A DNA stretch of 64,000 nt from Neurospora crassa OR74A (Eukaryota; Ascomycota; Sordariomycetes; Sordariales; Sordariaceae): positions 4,381,917 to 4,445,916 of the forward strand of contig NC_026501.1 of NCBI RefSeq assembly GCF_000182925.2, given 5' to 3'. The notes below the pieces were generated by a model. The model was not told where the DNA came from and ran no database searches. It was given only the letters and a program-made list of their open reading frames with translations. Positions 45,401 through 58,377 of the stretch are shown piece after piece (the first letter of the stretch is position 1; each line of letters opens with the position of its first letter). Made by a program: the position numbers and the translations under genes.

Positions 45401-47564
45401 AACTAGTATCTTGACGTTCTGGAGAGGACGGAGAAGTGCTTCTGTAGTGTTGAGAGCCCTGGTCATCGTCAAAACTCTACGAACGGGAACGAGTTGTTCT
45501 CTTCCCGATGTCAAAAAGGTCTCTAAGTTGGCCTTGTTCCACCCTGGTTTTGCCTCGTCAAAAGAACCAATCTGACAAACAAACCAGGGTTGAATTATAG
45601 ACGGTTGTGTAGATTGACATCATACCAGGAACGGATACAGACAAATTGCCGGAAATAGTCGGCGCTTTGCGTAACCGCTAGTTGACGTCTGATTCTCTTG
45701 AGTGATCAGTGTATGTAGTAACTTCCACAAGCCCCAGAGTGAAGTCCAGATGGGAGTAGGCATTTCCATCTCACACGGTGCTAGCAAGCACAACCAAGAC
45801 CGCTGTAGCGACTGTAGTGGACATTTAGCCAACATAACAGAACGCCTTGTGGCCTGGAGCCTGACCCTATAATGACGCCTCGGAGAAGCTCGCTACGCCA
45901 CCTCTGCAAGCTATCGTGATCGACGGCTACTGATGTCCTGCTTCAGTCGGGCGTTGCTTGCTGCAGGAACATGTAACAGACGAGCAAGCTGCGTCAATTT
46001 TGATATTCTTTGCGGGTGGTTGGCGATTCAATGATATTGCTTGAACCACTTGACCGAAGGATTGCGTGTTGGGGCATGTCGAAAAGCTAGATTGCGGCTC
46101 AAATCGTGGGACGAAATTAGAGTCGATGTTGTGTAATTATATCTGTCGTACAACACCCCCCACGCCTGAAATGACGACCCCTATAAGAGGCACATTCTCT
46201 CGGGTTTTCCTGTCCCCTTCAGCGTCCAAATATCCACATTTGAGTGTTCAACCTGAAAGGTCTGTCTTCACGGCTCCCCCTATCCAGGCCGAGCTTTTGC
46301 GGTGCCATTTTCGGGCGGAAGAGGCTTGATGCGTCAGCGCAATGAGATATTCGGAAGGACTGGAGTTTTCCCCTCAGAACCACGTGGTCGCCCTCAACTT
46401 CTGTCGAATATCTTGCAAGGGCGTGATTAGAGGCGCAAGAGAGCGAAATGTCGGACCACTCATTTGCGGGCAGGGTCCAACAGCTCTGTAGTAAGCAGCT
46501 GCGCTGTTCAAGACAGACTTGATCGTATACTGCGTACGATTCCTATCACCGGATCCTACCCTTGGATGGTGAAATGGCCGCGAGAGAGATGCGCGCGGCT
46601 ACGCTGGCTACGATTCGCTCCTCGTTGATGAATGTACCAATTACCGAGATCAGAGCAGCGGGGTTATCACTGCTGCAGCAATTAGTAAAGAGCAATTCAC
46701 TGCAGATGTTCCAAAGCTCCCATAAAGCTCACTTTGGCCATATGTCGTATACTTGATGAGCTTGGAGATGGTTGTGAGCTCAACAGATCTGACCTCATTC
46801 AAGGGTTCCGTCACAAAAACATCAACGAGAGCAACAAAGATATAACGTCCCCACAAAAACCTAAATCGTTTCTCCATTTCCTGTTGATCGGTAGTGATCA
46901 ATGCTCAACAGACAACAGGTGGCCTGGAAAACTTGCTAGGTTGTTCGGGTGTGCCTGGTCCTGCAGGAATTTACTTCCTTGCACAAATTCATGATTTCTC
47001 CATCAGCAGTTCGTGGCCGTCGAGCTTTGCGAGAGTGAGTGAGTAAATAGAACATGAAGCATGCGGAAGTGAACAGAGGAGAGGTGTGGCATGCGAGGCT
47101 TGATGGGACGGCCAGCCATCACCCTTCAGTTTGAAGCCTTTGTCGTTGATATTGTCCTTCTCAGAGCCTTGAGCTTTGGTAGATGGTCAAATGCTGTTTG
47201 GATAAGTAGACGCTCAAGATCCGGTGCATTGATCTATTGCGCATCATAGGATGATCGATGTCTGGCTAATGAGTCGGTGCGAAAGCATATTTCGCTTGCT
47301 GGTTGAGGTGCCCCACGTTTCTTGATCATCTTCAGAGCGGGAAGAACCGTACACTACTCTAGAGTCTAGCCAGGGTCGTTCAGTTGCATTGCTGTGCAGC
47401 GCCCCGGGAATAAGAGCTTGCCGTTGCCTGTCATGAAATGTTGGTTGGGGCGTGCCGAGCCTTCGATGATGGCCAATACACATTCTCGGAGCGCCTAGTC
47501 AACTTTGTACGTGTAGAAAAGAGCGGCCAACATGGGTGATAAGGACGTGGGGGCTTCCCCGCGA

Positions 47565-48622
47565 TCAGGCTGCCACATTGGGACCAGTGATGAGGAGCCT
47601 TTTGCCTATTGAAGACTGAAAGACTATCTCATATCCCAAGGCAGCTTGTTTAGTCAGGGCTGAAGAGCGGGATGGGAGAAGAAGGTTGGCCAACACGCGG
47701 TACAGGAGATATCTCTTCGAGTGCGAAAAGCGGTTGGTCTTCCGCGCCCCTGACATCTTTAACATGATCATATTCTCCGTGTGGGTGTTTAAGGGCCTGC
47801 GGGTGAGAACCTGGTAGCCTTGACTGTTGATCATTAGCGGTATGGTGCAGCTGTCCCGTCCATGGCAAACCTCGATGTTGGTGCTCATCGCGGGCAGAGG
47901 CTTGATGCGACGCAGTGCGCCGATGATTCTGATCCTTTGGTTCTCCAATCATGGAGTTCCTTCACCTCCCTTTCCAGAGAAGCCATATATGAGTGATAGC
48001 CATAAATAGAAGTGTAGGCCTCAATGCGGGTGCGTAGATGTTGTATCACATCGCCGCATCGCGCCGTGTCTCTTGCGTGTGCAGCTGTAGTGCCATAACA
48101 ATTAATGACGGTCAGCAGGACGCTTGAATACCGCGGCTCCGGTTCGTCGGATCTAAGCTGCGGCTCACAGGGATCATGAGTGCTCAGAGTCATGATACTC
48201 CCAAGGCTGTGTGCAAATACCATGACTTGGTATTCATCAGCGAATGGCACCAAACAATCTTGGAGCGGCGAACGACCTACCTTGAGACTGCCTGGCAGAG
48301 CAAATAACACTACAATGGCTGTGTAACCAGTCATTTCGAAGCACAGTTCTCTGGACGACAAGAAATTGACAGTGATATGCGACTTGGTGGTCGGTGACAC
48401 CAAATGTGCTAGAGATGTACGGACACTGTACCGCATGGAGTATGTATATACATATTCATGTTCATCGGGAGAAGGAAGCTTTTGAGCAGGCTTCAGCTTG
48501 CTCAGCCGTGACCGCAACTGGGACCGGCCGGGTTGCTGCAGAAAAAGCCCCGGTGTGCGAAGAAACGAATCAAGAGTGGGAGTAAGCGAACTGGTCCACA
48601 GAATACCAACCAGATTCAGCAT
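47565..48622 (-). pseudogene. unrecognised gene or pseudogene split by a frameshift
   Basis: Two overlapping minus-strand frames appear to be halves of one protein. The first (48622-47885) is open for 245 codons and the second (47948-47565) for 127 codons. The first reads protein-like up to EREVKELHDWRTK near 47940. The sense then seems to continue in the other frame as RIIGALRRIKPLPAMS, IPLMINSQGYQVLTRRP and FSHSKRYLLYRVLANLLL. No GT-AG intron fits at the switch, so one indel, or a sequencing error, is the simplest reading. A segment VMVFAHSLGSIM loosely resembles an alpha/beta-hydrolase nucleophile elbow, but I do not assign the family. Codon third positions are mixed, unlike the C/G-rich neighbours, which fits decay. 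The N-terminus and any upstream exons are undetermined. Confidence 0.4.
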
Positions 48623-50149
48623 GACCGGTCAAGACAAAGTGAGAGGCCCAGACGGAAATGTAGACAGTGAGCAAGTGACCAGCGGAAACTTGATGTCCCG
48701 AGTCCTTTGCCTGTCAACAGCCATGTAACACAGCATCGGGTTATGCAAAGGTAGCTGCCGCCGGGCCGCTGTGCACCTTCAGTTTAGCAAATCACCAGTC
48801 TCTCTGTTGCTCCCGAAGGAGGAGCGATGCACATGAATCGAGTAATGAGGAGACCGGGCTGTCTGTCAAGCATGGACTCGACTCGTTGGCTTCAGATTTA
48901 TGTGTTGACAATCTAGGGGATTTCCATCTCTTGGCAGGATTTGGGCCGAGTGGGCGTAGAGAAACAGTGACCTTTTTGCGCGAGGTGGCCCAGTGTGAGA
49001 ATTTTGACTGAGACCCCCCTATAGACCCCTACCAGATAAATGTTGCCGTAAGGTGCCTTGATTGAGCCTGGGGAGGGTTGCCAAAGCATATGTGATTGTT
49101 GTGTCTCGGTGGCGCCACGCCATCAGCCAGTTTCTACCCGTAGCCAGTGGGAGAAAAAGAGTGCCTGACTGTTGTTAATTTGAGAAGTGATGCTTCTTTC
49201 TCGTCTGTCGATACGACATGTAAGCGCATCGAAACTGTCCTACCCAGAGCTGGAGCACGTCTACTATAGAAGAAGGATTTTCCTTGCACGTGATTTACTT
49301 CAGCAGGAGCATGTACCGGTACGTAGGATGCTGAACCCCATCTCCTAGTATGAATTGGGTTCTGCTTGCGATTGGTCGCCTCGTCAGCTGGTGCGTATCC
49401 GTATCGTGTGGCATCTGGCCCGTCTCTTTCTGTTGGTGCGAAGGTCCGAGGCGGTCCCGATCGCACATCACCAGTCCAGCGTCCCATCTTGGCTTGCTCC
49501 GTGTTGCCAAACAGTTGATTGGCTTAAGCCTTTAACGGCCCCGTCATCTCCAAGCCGAAGGTGGGCCGGCGAGATGAGCAAAGGGGTGAAATAGAGATCA
49601 CGATCTGGGTACTTGAGTGGTGAGCAGAGGCGGAACCAGGGATACGCGGTGAGGTCAACACTCATTCCCACTCGACGGCTTGAAGGCGTGTGTAGTGTAA
49701 GGAGGACTGCTATCTAGTGTAGATGCCATCATCCATGACTCGTGAGGTTGGAGAAGCCCAGAATGGAACTGATGAAGGACCAAGGCGGGACATCTTGGCA
49801 GCACTTGAGATGGTGGGGATGGCCTCTGAGAGGGATCGAAGAAGGAAGGGACTGATGTACGCAGTACACTACCTTAGATGAAGAGGAGGAGGAAGGGGAG
49901 GAGGATGATGATGATGGATGCCCCTGGTAGTCAAGCTGGACGGGCGGGACGACAAGATTGAAGACGAGGAAGGAACCATGACTGCGGGAGATCGTAGCAC
50001 TCCGACTCAAAGAGTGAAGTTCCAGACAGGAACGAGGAAGGTGCGCTCTGCAGTGATTGAACCGGCACGCCAGTCAACCCAAATCGCCCAACTTGAACAG
50101 TGTACTTTATACCCCCGATTCCACTCATCCCGCACTGACAACCGAACTG

Positions 50150-50508
50150 TACAGTAAAAACCCCTGCTTTTGCTACCCCCCCCTTTTGCTAAAATCCCCC
50201 CTTTTGCTAAAGATTTCGGTTGCCCGCATTCCCTCTGGTGGTAAAGACTGCTAACTGCTAATTGCAATGCTGATGGCCTGGATTTGCAAAAGCAGGGGGT
50301 CTGGTTTTGGTGGGAGAGCATACTTATACCCTTGTACCGGGGGGGGGACTGCTCCAGGCGGCCCACTTTTTTAGTCCATTGGTAGTCATCCACTGGCTAA
50401 GAGGTCCATTTCTGGTCCGTGCGTACGCACCCTCTTATGCAAAACCCCCCCTTTTGCTAGAAAATCTGGCTGCCGGAATTATTTGCAAAAGCAGGGGTTT
50501 TTACTGTA
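50150..50508. mobile_element. MITE A: non-autonomous Tc1/mariner (pogo/Fot-like) element with TA duplication
   Basis: The element spans 50152-50506 (355 bp). Its perfect 22-bp terminal inverted repeats, 50152-50173 and 50485-50506, begin CAGTAAAAACCCCTGCTTTT. TA dinucleotides flank both ends (50150-50151 and 50507-50508), as expected for the Tc1/mariner superfamily. Inside, the subterminal motif CCCCYTTTTGCTA occurs near 50178, 50198 and 50446, and an inverted copy of the terminus (TTTGCAAAAGCAGGGGG) sits at 50283-50299. There is no room for a transposase. It shares the CTGCTAACTGCTAA motif with the element at 59183-59515. Confidence 0.85.
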
Positions 50509-53283
50509 GTGCGGTGCACGGCTCTGTAAAATCCGTCACTGAATGCCTCACCATGTGCCACGCAGGCATTTCAATCGATCATGATTTGAGGCTAACTGTG
50601 CGGACACAGTGTGGTAAGGTTGGAGATGGAATTTCGGAAACTTTGTAGGTACAGCGGTCCGTTATGGTAATTTACTGGGAGCTCGAGCATCCTGTATTTG
50701 GTACCTCTAGGGCACCTAGACTACACTAGTGCCTGCCAGCTCCGTGTCTGGACCTGGCCCTCCGGACCGACTTCATGACGGACGGCGGTCATCCCTTCCT
50801 CATCAAAAGCAGCATGGCGGCATGGCGCAGACTTTGACAACGTCATCGACTTCGAAAAATTTCTGCACTTGCCAATTGGTATTGCAATTGGGCTCGACAA
50901 CTGAAAGCTCGCCAAATCTCATTGAGCAGATCATGGAACCATTCAGTCCGTCACCTCGTTCCGAAAGTTCAATCAGCTTTTGGGGTGCGATTGACGAGTA
51001 CACGCGCTGCACCGTACCACACAGCAGACGTCCACTTTTGGTCGGTCAACACAGTCTCCCGATTGGGCGGTTCCTGCGCAGGAATCGTCAAGCCGTCCAG
51101 TCTAAGCCAGTCAACTCCTCCCAAGCAAATCTCAAGAGTTTCGCCGCTCCTCATCTCGTTCAGGCCTCTCTCTGCCTGCCCCAGTCATCAAGCGGTCCCA
51201 CATCCCCCCACCGGCCACAGCACCGCGGACCACAACGGTTTTCTCTTCAGCTCGGGCCATATCAGCCATGCTTCCCTTTGGCCAACGCTCGGGCCGTAGT
51301 TTTCCCTAGTATTCTCTCCTAGCGCCTTGGTGTTGTCGGCTTTGCACTCGCACTCGCCAAGAGCCAATGTACCGTTTGATCTACCCTCTCCACCTCTAAG
51401 CCAAGAACCAATTAAAATCAAATTACTGACTCGATCTTTTTTCTTTTCTTCCCTTTGGCTCTGTTTTAACGATTCGAGCAAGAGGCTCCAGATCACCATG
51501 ACGTTTACAAGAAAACGCACAACAACATCGAGCACACAACGACGATACTTTGATTCTACCCCATCCAAGCTCCACACTCCCAAGTAATGTACCCAAAACC
51601 GCGTGCACTCGCCCGAGAACATCTAGCCGATCAGGGCCTTAGAAAAAAACCGACACGCGCTCAACGGCGAGACTAAAAGACTCGGCTGTATCCACCCAGC
51701 GGATAGGCTACTACCACACACAACTCACCTAAGGTAGTGTACTCACCACTTTTATTGTACGTAACCGCGTAACCGCGTAACCGAAGCTCTCTCCAGGTCC
51801 GCAGCGCCGTCTCGCGCCTCCAATGGCAGAGCTGGCAAGCTGCCTGTTGACACACACTGCCAGGTGACTTCGACACCCTCCACGGTTCGGCCTGTCTTTT
51901 GAACTCACCAGTCCCCAGCGGCCCAGCGTGCCCAGTCAGCTCCAGCCCACACATCGGTCGTCGTCGTCCACGGTGTTGCGAATCAGTTGCTTCAAGACAA
52001 AGAACACGGGCCTGCGCCCATGCATCTCCCTGAGGTTCAGGACTCTTCATTAAGCTGCACTGAGCCTGCATCAGGGCCAGGGATACAGCCGCAAGCCAGC
52101 GTCAAGAGTCGATCCCCAAGGGTTGCTCAGCAAAAGCCGGGACTGGTGTCTACTGCATAGTAGTACATAGTAGTCTACCATGTACTGCGATGGTTGCGGG
52201 ACGGTGCTGTCTCCAGTCTCTCCAATGGCCAGGGACGAGATGCGATGCACTGGCCGGTTTGGCACTTTGAACTCTGGAGTGCCTATAGCCAGCCTCCATC
52301 CAGATGATCAGCTCGACCCCTGATGCCATGTTCGTCGTCGTTCACTCTCTGGGCTCTGCAGGTGTGGGATTGCTGTTCCCAGGGCGCAATGATGATGCAT
52401 GTCAAAGGATCCGACCATTGTCGCTCTCTTGTCTCTTTCAGCTCCCCTTTAACCCTTCCATTCCCCCAGTATCCCCTTCCTGCGGCATAACTCTGGCTGG
52501 CGAAGGGTGACGTTTATCCAGGATACAAAAATTCATGTACCTTCTCGCCTTTGCTGCGCCCATCCTGCTCACTCCTACTAAATGTTTTCCTCACAACTGC
52601 ACCAAGAAACTCATTGCGCCAGAAAATTCAGCGCCCCCAAAAAGGGGGGTTTCGCTCGGCTTGTAACGAGCTTAACGCCGTGGGTGGAAGAAAAGTTGCC
52701 AAAAAGTGTCCAGGACATGGGGGCTTTTGCCTGGGCGCGAAAAGGTGCGTGCGTTTTTTTAAATCTCGATAATCGTTCCCTGATGACTGAAGGTCTCTCG
52801 ACCTCGCAACCCCAACCACACCAACTACAGTAGCATTAGTTGCTACACCCCATGCACCCTTCTTCATTACACACACTGTGTTACGTCCCTGCCAGTCATG
52901 TACCGGTACCCGTCTTTCCAGCTTCTGGTTCCCATCCATCAGAGCACGAAATGCCCCGGGGAGCTGGTCAGCGGGTCGGCTAACCAACCCAAGATGTCGT
53001 GATGACTGGTAAAGCTATCCATGTGCTACTCTTATGGACCAGAGACCTTCGATCCGGCTGTCCCTTATTGTGAGTCTAGCCAGCCATGACTTTGACTTGG
53101 AAATTGCAAAAGGTGTGCAGTACCAGTGCCTGTATCGATGTTAAGACGCTTCACAGTTGCTTTGGGATGTTAAAGGTGCGTATATGCACGGAAACTTTGG
53201 CCTGGAGCGCCATCCCGTCTTTACAGTACAAAAGTCAACAAAAAAAAGTATCTCACCAGAACGATCAGGGCGACAACCAGGGC

Positions 53284-53286
<3 letters not shown>

Positions 53287-53314
<28 letters not shown>
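53287..53314 (+). repeat. C28 homopolymer run
   Basis: Twenty-eight consecutive C residues lie about 1 kb upstream of the homeobox start codon. The tract is G-quadruplex-capable on the minus strand. Its exact length may be uncertain. Confidence 0.9.
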
Positions 53315-54369
53315 TGGCTCCCTCTCCGCGGTGCCCAGACGTGGATCACTTGTGATCCCCTGTCATGAACACCCACACTGCTTGGAGCACTTTCCCTCCC
53401 GACCATCCCATTCCACTTTCCGCCCTAGAGAACCCCCCCGGAGGCTCCCACGTACGAAGTAGTCAGGTACCGGCCTAGCGCCGCCTCAACGTGTTGGTGT
53501 TTGCCTGCGCGCGTTGGTCGTCGACACTAGGCCAGCGGTACTGCGTACATGTTGACTAGACCTGTACAATGTACAAGACTCCGTGGCGTACACCTTGCTT
53601 GTGTTGCTGTCTGGATCCTCTTCTTCCTGCTCTCATCCCCGTTGAGCTGGCAACACCTCACACGGCGCAAATCACAGCACGTCTTGTCATCAAACCATCT
53701 CCTTCTTCTTCAACCGCCGATATCACCACTCTAGGTTGCTTCTAGGCCAGACAAGACTCGCTCCCTCACTTCTTCTCGTCCTGTAAGTCCCTGTTGTGAT
53801 TTGTCTTTCTGGATTCAGGTTGCCTGTCCTTGCCGCCTTCAGTCTTACTAGGGATCCGCGAGACCAAGGTGAGCCGACACATCGTCACTTCGCCCGTGTC
53901 TCGCTCTCCCGCTCCCGCCCGTATCTTCCCAATCTCATCGAACCCTGTAGCCCCTGTCAGCTCGCCCCTCCGGGCGGCTTGCTCACTCTTAAACTGGTTA
54001 AGCCCCCTCCGCCCCGAACAGTTCACCCCCTTGCTCCTTCTTAGCCCTGGTATTCCGCTTGACCCACACGTTCTTTCATAACAACCGAGAGTCTGCCGCC
54101 TTCTCGTTCATCTGACCCTCAGTCACTCCTTCCTGCAAACTCATCAGCCCTTTATCATCATCCCAACCCGAGACAGAGAGTCGTCTGAGAGAGCACTTGT
54201 ATAGACGCCAGCCGGTCTCCTGGGTTTCCTTGACTGACAACAGGATCGCTCTTATGCTGTAGTTCTGGAACTCGAGTCTCTGACTTGATCGCTCATACTG
54301 CCATATCTAGTCGGCAGAATCACTAATCTGCCTCTCGCCCATCTCCGCGGTGTCGACGAACTAGGGACA

Positions 54370-56390
54370 ATGGATCCGGAACTATTGAAGTATTACCAGC
54401 AGCAATACTACCCGGGCATGGGCTTTGCTGGCCCACAACACACACAACACCATGGGCCCCAGTATCAAGTCTGGAGTCCTAACAGCTACCAATGGACGGT
54501 TCTTCAACAGCAGAGGGCAGCGATGATGGTGGGGCCAGGAAGCTTACACCCTTCGAAGCAAACAGAGCCCAAGCCTAGGTTGGCAAAGGACGAGGTCGAG
54601 CTACTGGAACGAGAGTTTGCCAAGAACCCGAAGCCAAACACCAGTCTCAAACGTGAGCTGGCTGAACAGATGGGTGTTGAGGTTCCAAGGATCAATGTTT
54701 GTTCTTGCGAGAAATGATACCCCGGTTGTGTCGTGAGCTAACATTCGTTTGTTAGAATTGGTTCCAAAATCGACGAGCGAAGGAAAAGCAGATGAGGAAA
54801 ACAGCCGAGTTTGAAGCACAACAAGCGAGAGAAAGAGCAGAGTCCGAATCCAAACCCTCCGGCGACCAGGACCAAGGCGCCGTCACCGAGTTTTATGGTC
54901 TAAGCAACCGCCATCAGCCCCTGGGCCTATCGACCGCTTCCATCGGGAGCGAGGATGGCGCCAACGACGACCAGTCTGATCGGCAGCGCCCAAATCTCGA
55001 GCAGTCAGATCTGGCTTTGGCTGGAAATGCGTCGGCAGCGGCTACGCAAAGTAACGCCTCCCCATCTGGATCAAATAGCGATGGGTTTGCTCCTGCTGAT
55101 TACAACACGCCACACTCGTCCGGACCCCGTGGGTACGGGCTTGTCAGCCATGCTACACCAACAACCGTCTCGAATTCATACGGCTCAGCTTCGAACCATA
55201 TGCAGTATTCACAGCCAGCCCCATACTCATACGGTCTTAATGGGCCACCACGACCGGTGGATGGTCTTCCAATAGCCACCACCATGCCACAGCATAATAG
55301 TCTGCTTGGTGAAGCAAATCAATTTGGATCTTACACTGAGCGAACCATGTTTATGCACCCTTCCGACGGACCATTTACATCGCAAATGGGAGGCCAGGAT
55401 GGAATTGGAAATGGCACTGCTGACCATCCAACGGTCCGCATGTCGATCGAGGGTGCGATCAACTCGGAAAACATGTCTCCTTCATCGGGCACTGGTTCGT
55501 CTCCAGTGATAGCGGACCTGCGCCTCAGGTCACCGCCTCCGCCTTCCGACATTGCCAGCCGCAGAAACCTGCGGCGTCCAGCGCCGCTGGGACCTCTGTC
55601 GCTCCGGACCGATTGCGTTGGAAACGGACCAAAGACAGGTATCGACGTTGCGCCCCGACGGATGGACAACGCACGCACGATCAGGAGGATGTCGTCGGCG
55701 ACCGGAAGCTTGACAGGTCGCATACAAAAATCTCTGGCCCTGAACTCTGGAGGACCACGCTCTCCGTTTCCCATCGATCGCAAGAAGGAGGCCCTGCTAC
55801 AAGGCATTCAGAACGTCCAATCTCCCCCTATCATGGCGTCTCTGAACAGCGCCATGTCCCCGATGACCAATGGTGGTTCAGATGATGAGCAGGCGTATAC
55901 CTTTGGCTCTTGTGGGGCGGTCAGTGGGATGTCGTCCATGCCGCCATTTAAATCCGAAGCTGGAATCAAGACACCGCCTGGGACGCCTGGGCTAGGTGTT
56001 CACTTCCGTGATCCATTCGCGTACTCGGCCCCGGCTGACAACGCTTGGGGTTACGTGTCTTCGGATGAGCCTCTACCCACCCCTGGCCTGTGCAGCAATG
56101 GGGGCTCTGAGCTGGATTACTCCATGGCGCCGCAGCAGCAGTTGTCTGGTTATGTTACCAGTCAGCCTGTGACCCCTTCATTTGCCGCCGCCATCGGACC
56201 GACCTATAACAACGTATACGGAACCAACGGCGGAAGTCATCTGGCTAGAAATACCGAGTATACCTTCCCGGAGTCGTACCAACCCGAATCTTCGTCAAGG
56301 TGCTCGCCGGCTGGCCAGTTGAGGGCAAAACAACAACAATTTCAGTTTGCTCAAAACGTCACGCCTCAAGACTTTAGTCATGAAAAGTGA
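54370..56390 (+). CDS. homeobox transcription factor
   Basis: Nuclear DNA-binding regulator. Exons are 54370-54696 and 54756-56390, giving 653 residues. The homeodomain covers about residues 66-125: PKPRLAKDEVELLEREF, then NTSLKRELAEQMGVEVPRI, then NNWFQNRRAKEKQMRK. The 59-nt intron (branch GCTAAC, acceptor GTTAG) splits it just before the recognition-helix WFQNRR. A Gln/Tyr-rich stretch precedes the domain. After it come a basic-acidic helix (FEAQQARERAESE) and a 500-residue Ser/Pro/Gly/Asn-rich tail, typical of fungal regulators. The tail contains RRPAPLGPLSLRTD and TPPGTPGLGVHFRDPFAYS as distinct segments. The start is the first ATG after a long CT-rich leader. Sordariomycete homeobox factors govern fruiting-body, conidial and appressorial development, but I cannot say which orthologue this is. 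Confidence 0.9.
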
Positions 56391-57206
56391 AGAAGCAAAA
56401 GAAATAGCCGGCCGGACTGAGGCGCAGCTTGCTGGGCGTCTTTCTTTCAGGCTGTTTTGATTACACGTTTGGGATGGCAGACTCCTCTGAGCTGCTGGTT
56501 TCCCTCCTCACGTGGGTTGACGTATGTTTTGAGATGCCGTCATCTCATTCCTGTTGTGGTCCTCTTTCGGACGCAATGTGCCAACACTTTCTCTTTGCAG
56601 CATCTTATCTTGTCCTCACTACTACTGAGGCGGATATAAGTTGCATACCGCCAGTATCGTCTCTTGAGGCCGCTCTCGAAGATCAGGTGACATTTGTCCC
56701 AAGGCAGGATCGGCTTTGTTCCTCTCTGCATTGGCCGAATTTTTTTCCCCAGGACCGAGAGATGCCATTCTGCGACGAACCACTTCTCACGCCATTAAGT
56801 TGAAGAGATAAGGGAGCGTACCCGCAAACGCGAATACGCGGGGCTCACGAATCTTCAAATAACGTCAATCGCTATACATCCCGCTAGGATAGGGCAAGGT
56901 CCAAAATTAGCGAAACAGTTTGAGAGGGACGTGAGAGAAGGGATGGCGAGATGCAAGGTTTTCTTGTGACAGGTCCGAGTGATAAAGAAGCATTTTGGAT
57001 GCATTGGTATGATGGGTTACATCAAAGACATATATATAAACGACGGGGCTACTTTCTGTGGGCGCCTGTCCGCACTTCTCTGGGTTGGAGACATATGGAG
57101 AACTGGGTTTTGGCCACGGATACCCGTATGCAAAGGAACTTGGGATGGGAGTAAAGGGAGGCAAAGGGGCCTGTGGGAGGTATTTTTTATTGTCCTTTTT
57201 TTTTGG

Positions 57207-57238
<32 letters not shown>

Positions 57239-58335
57239 CCGGTGTGGAAATTAATGCCGTGATTAGCCCATTATGGGCCTTGAAATACCGAAGTGGAAGG
57301 AGAGGAATAGTGTCTGCTCTTTCTGGCAGAACACCTTGGTCCGTTCTGCTTCTCGTGTTGTATTATTTATCTCTTTCGGCTGCCCTTTTGTCACTGGCCA
57401 TGAGGGAGCGAAATCAAGAGATGACAAGCGAATATGAAAGATATTTCGAGTATGAAAGAAGAAGAAGAAAAAAAATCATATTTCATACCATCGAGATCGG
57501 CGGTTTGACAATTATGTGACGCGTCCTGGTAAGGTCAACTGAGGTTCAGTTTAGGTTCGGAGGTTCGCGCATGGGGATGTAAAGTAGGTACCTACCTTAC
57601 GGGGCCGGTGGTCGATTACAATTTGCTGCTGGATGAGTGGTCTTAACGCGTTTGAAGCATCCGGTTGAGGTATCATCCTGTTCGATGATCGACTTGAGGA
57701 AACCCCTGGGAGAAGGAATCAGTTTCGAATATCAAAACATTTTGAGGAAAAAAGGGGAGGTGGAGGGCGACAAAGGAAGTATGGTAGTAGCCTGGTGAGG
57801 ATGGATGCCCACCGAAAACCATACATACTTTTTGACCTTGGGAACTTGACCTCTTCAGCTTCCCAAACACACTAACCATACCTGTGACCTACCATCCTTT
57901 TTCTGTAATCAACAAAAATTGGGAATAGGACCTGTGACTCTCTCGTCGTCGTCATCATCATGACCATAGCAGACCGACAACAAACTCGTTGAAATGGGTA
58001 CTGTTGAAGCTAGGGTGGGAAAAATGATTTTAAGACCCCCGGAAACCAAAATTGCGTGTGATCGGCCCCGAACCTTCCTGGGCACCCTCGAGAAATCGAA
58101 AAGCTTCCATCTGATTTCGTTTTTTATGGAAAGACTTCGATGGGTCTTTATTTTCCTGTGCTTGGGTCACGTCAGCTCTTCAGCTCGTCGGAGTAAGGTT
58201 AGGTAGATAGATAGTGGGGCCCAGGGGAGGGGGGCCGAGGGGAGGGGGAGGTGGATCCATCTAAACCCCAAAACTTGCTCATTCTCTTCCAACCAGCTTC
58301 TTCCAAGTTTTCAGCTCTTTGTTTTTTGGAGTCAG

Positions 58336-58336
58336 T

Positions 58337-58376
<40 letters not shown>
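58336..58376 (+). repeat. CAGG tetranucleotide microsatellite
   Basis: About ten CAGG units lie in tandem within the homeobox/os-4 spacer. They are non-coding. Confidence 0.9.

Positions 58377-58377
<1 letters not shown>

Larger units (their letters stand above)
40173..54369. other. 14 kb gene-poor region upstream of the homeobox gene
   Basis: Apart from the damaged frame at 47565-48622 and the miniature element at 50150-50508, I find no supported gene. The region carries many simple repeats: CGCAC at 42102-42130, GCAA at 42425-42462, GGTA at 42555-42579, A20 at 44777-44796, GTAACCGC (three units) near 51766 and C28 at 53287-53314. The last 800 bp or so are CT-rich and probably form the promoter and a long leader of the homeobox gene. 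Transcription-factor genes of filamentous fungi often have such long upstream regions; that this one is regulatory is inference. Confidence 0.4.

Noticed and set aside
45541-45592. Short inverted repeat ACCCTGGTTTT / AAACCAGGGT
   Set aside because: The arms are only 10-11 bp with a short spacer, and there is no target duplication or second copy. It is probably a chance hairpin.
50729-51322. 197-codon plus-strand frame
   Set aside because: The composition is Ser/Pro/Gln/His-mixed with no motif, and neighbouring frames are also open. It reads as chance in CT-rich DNA.
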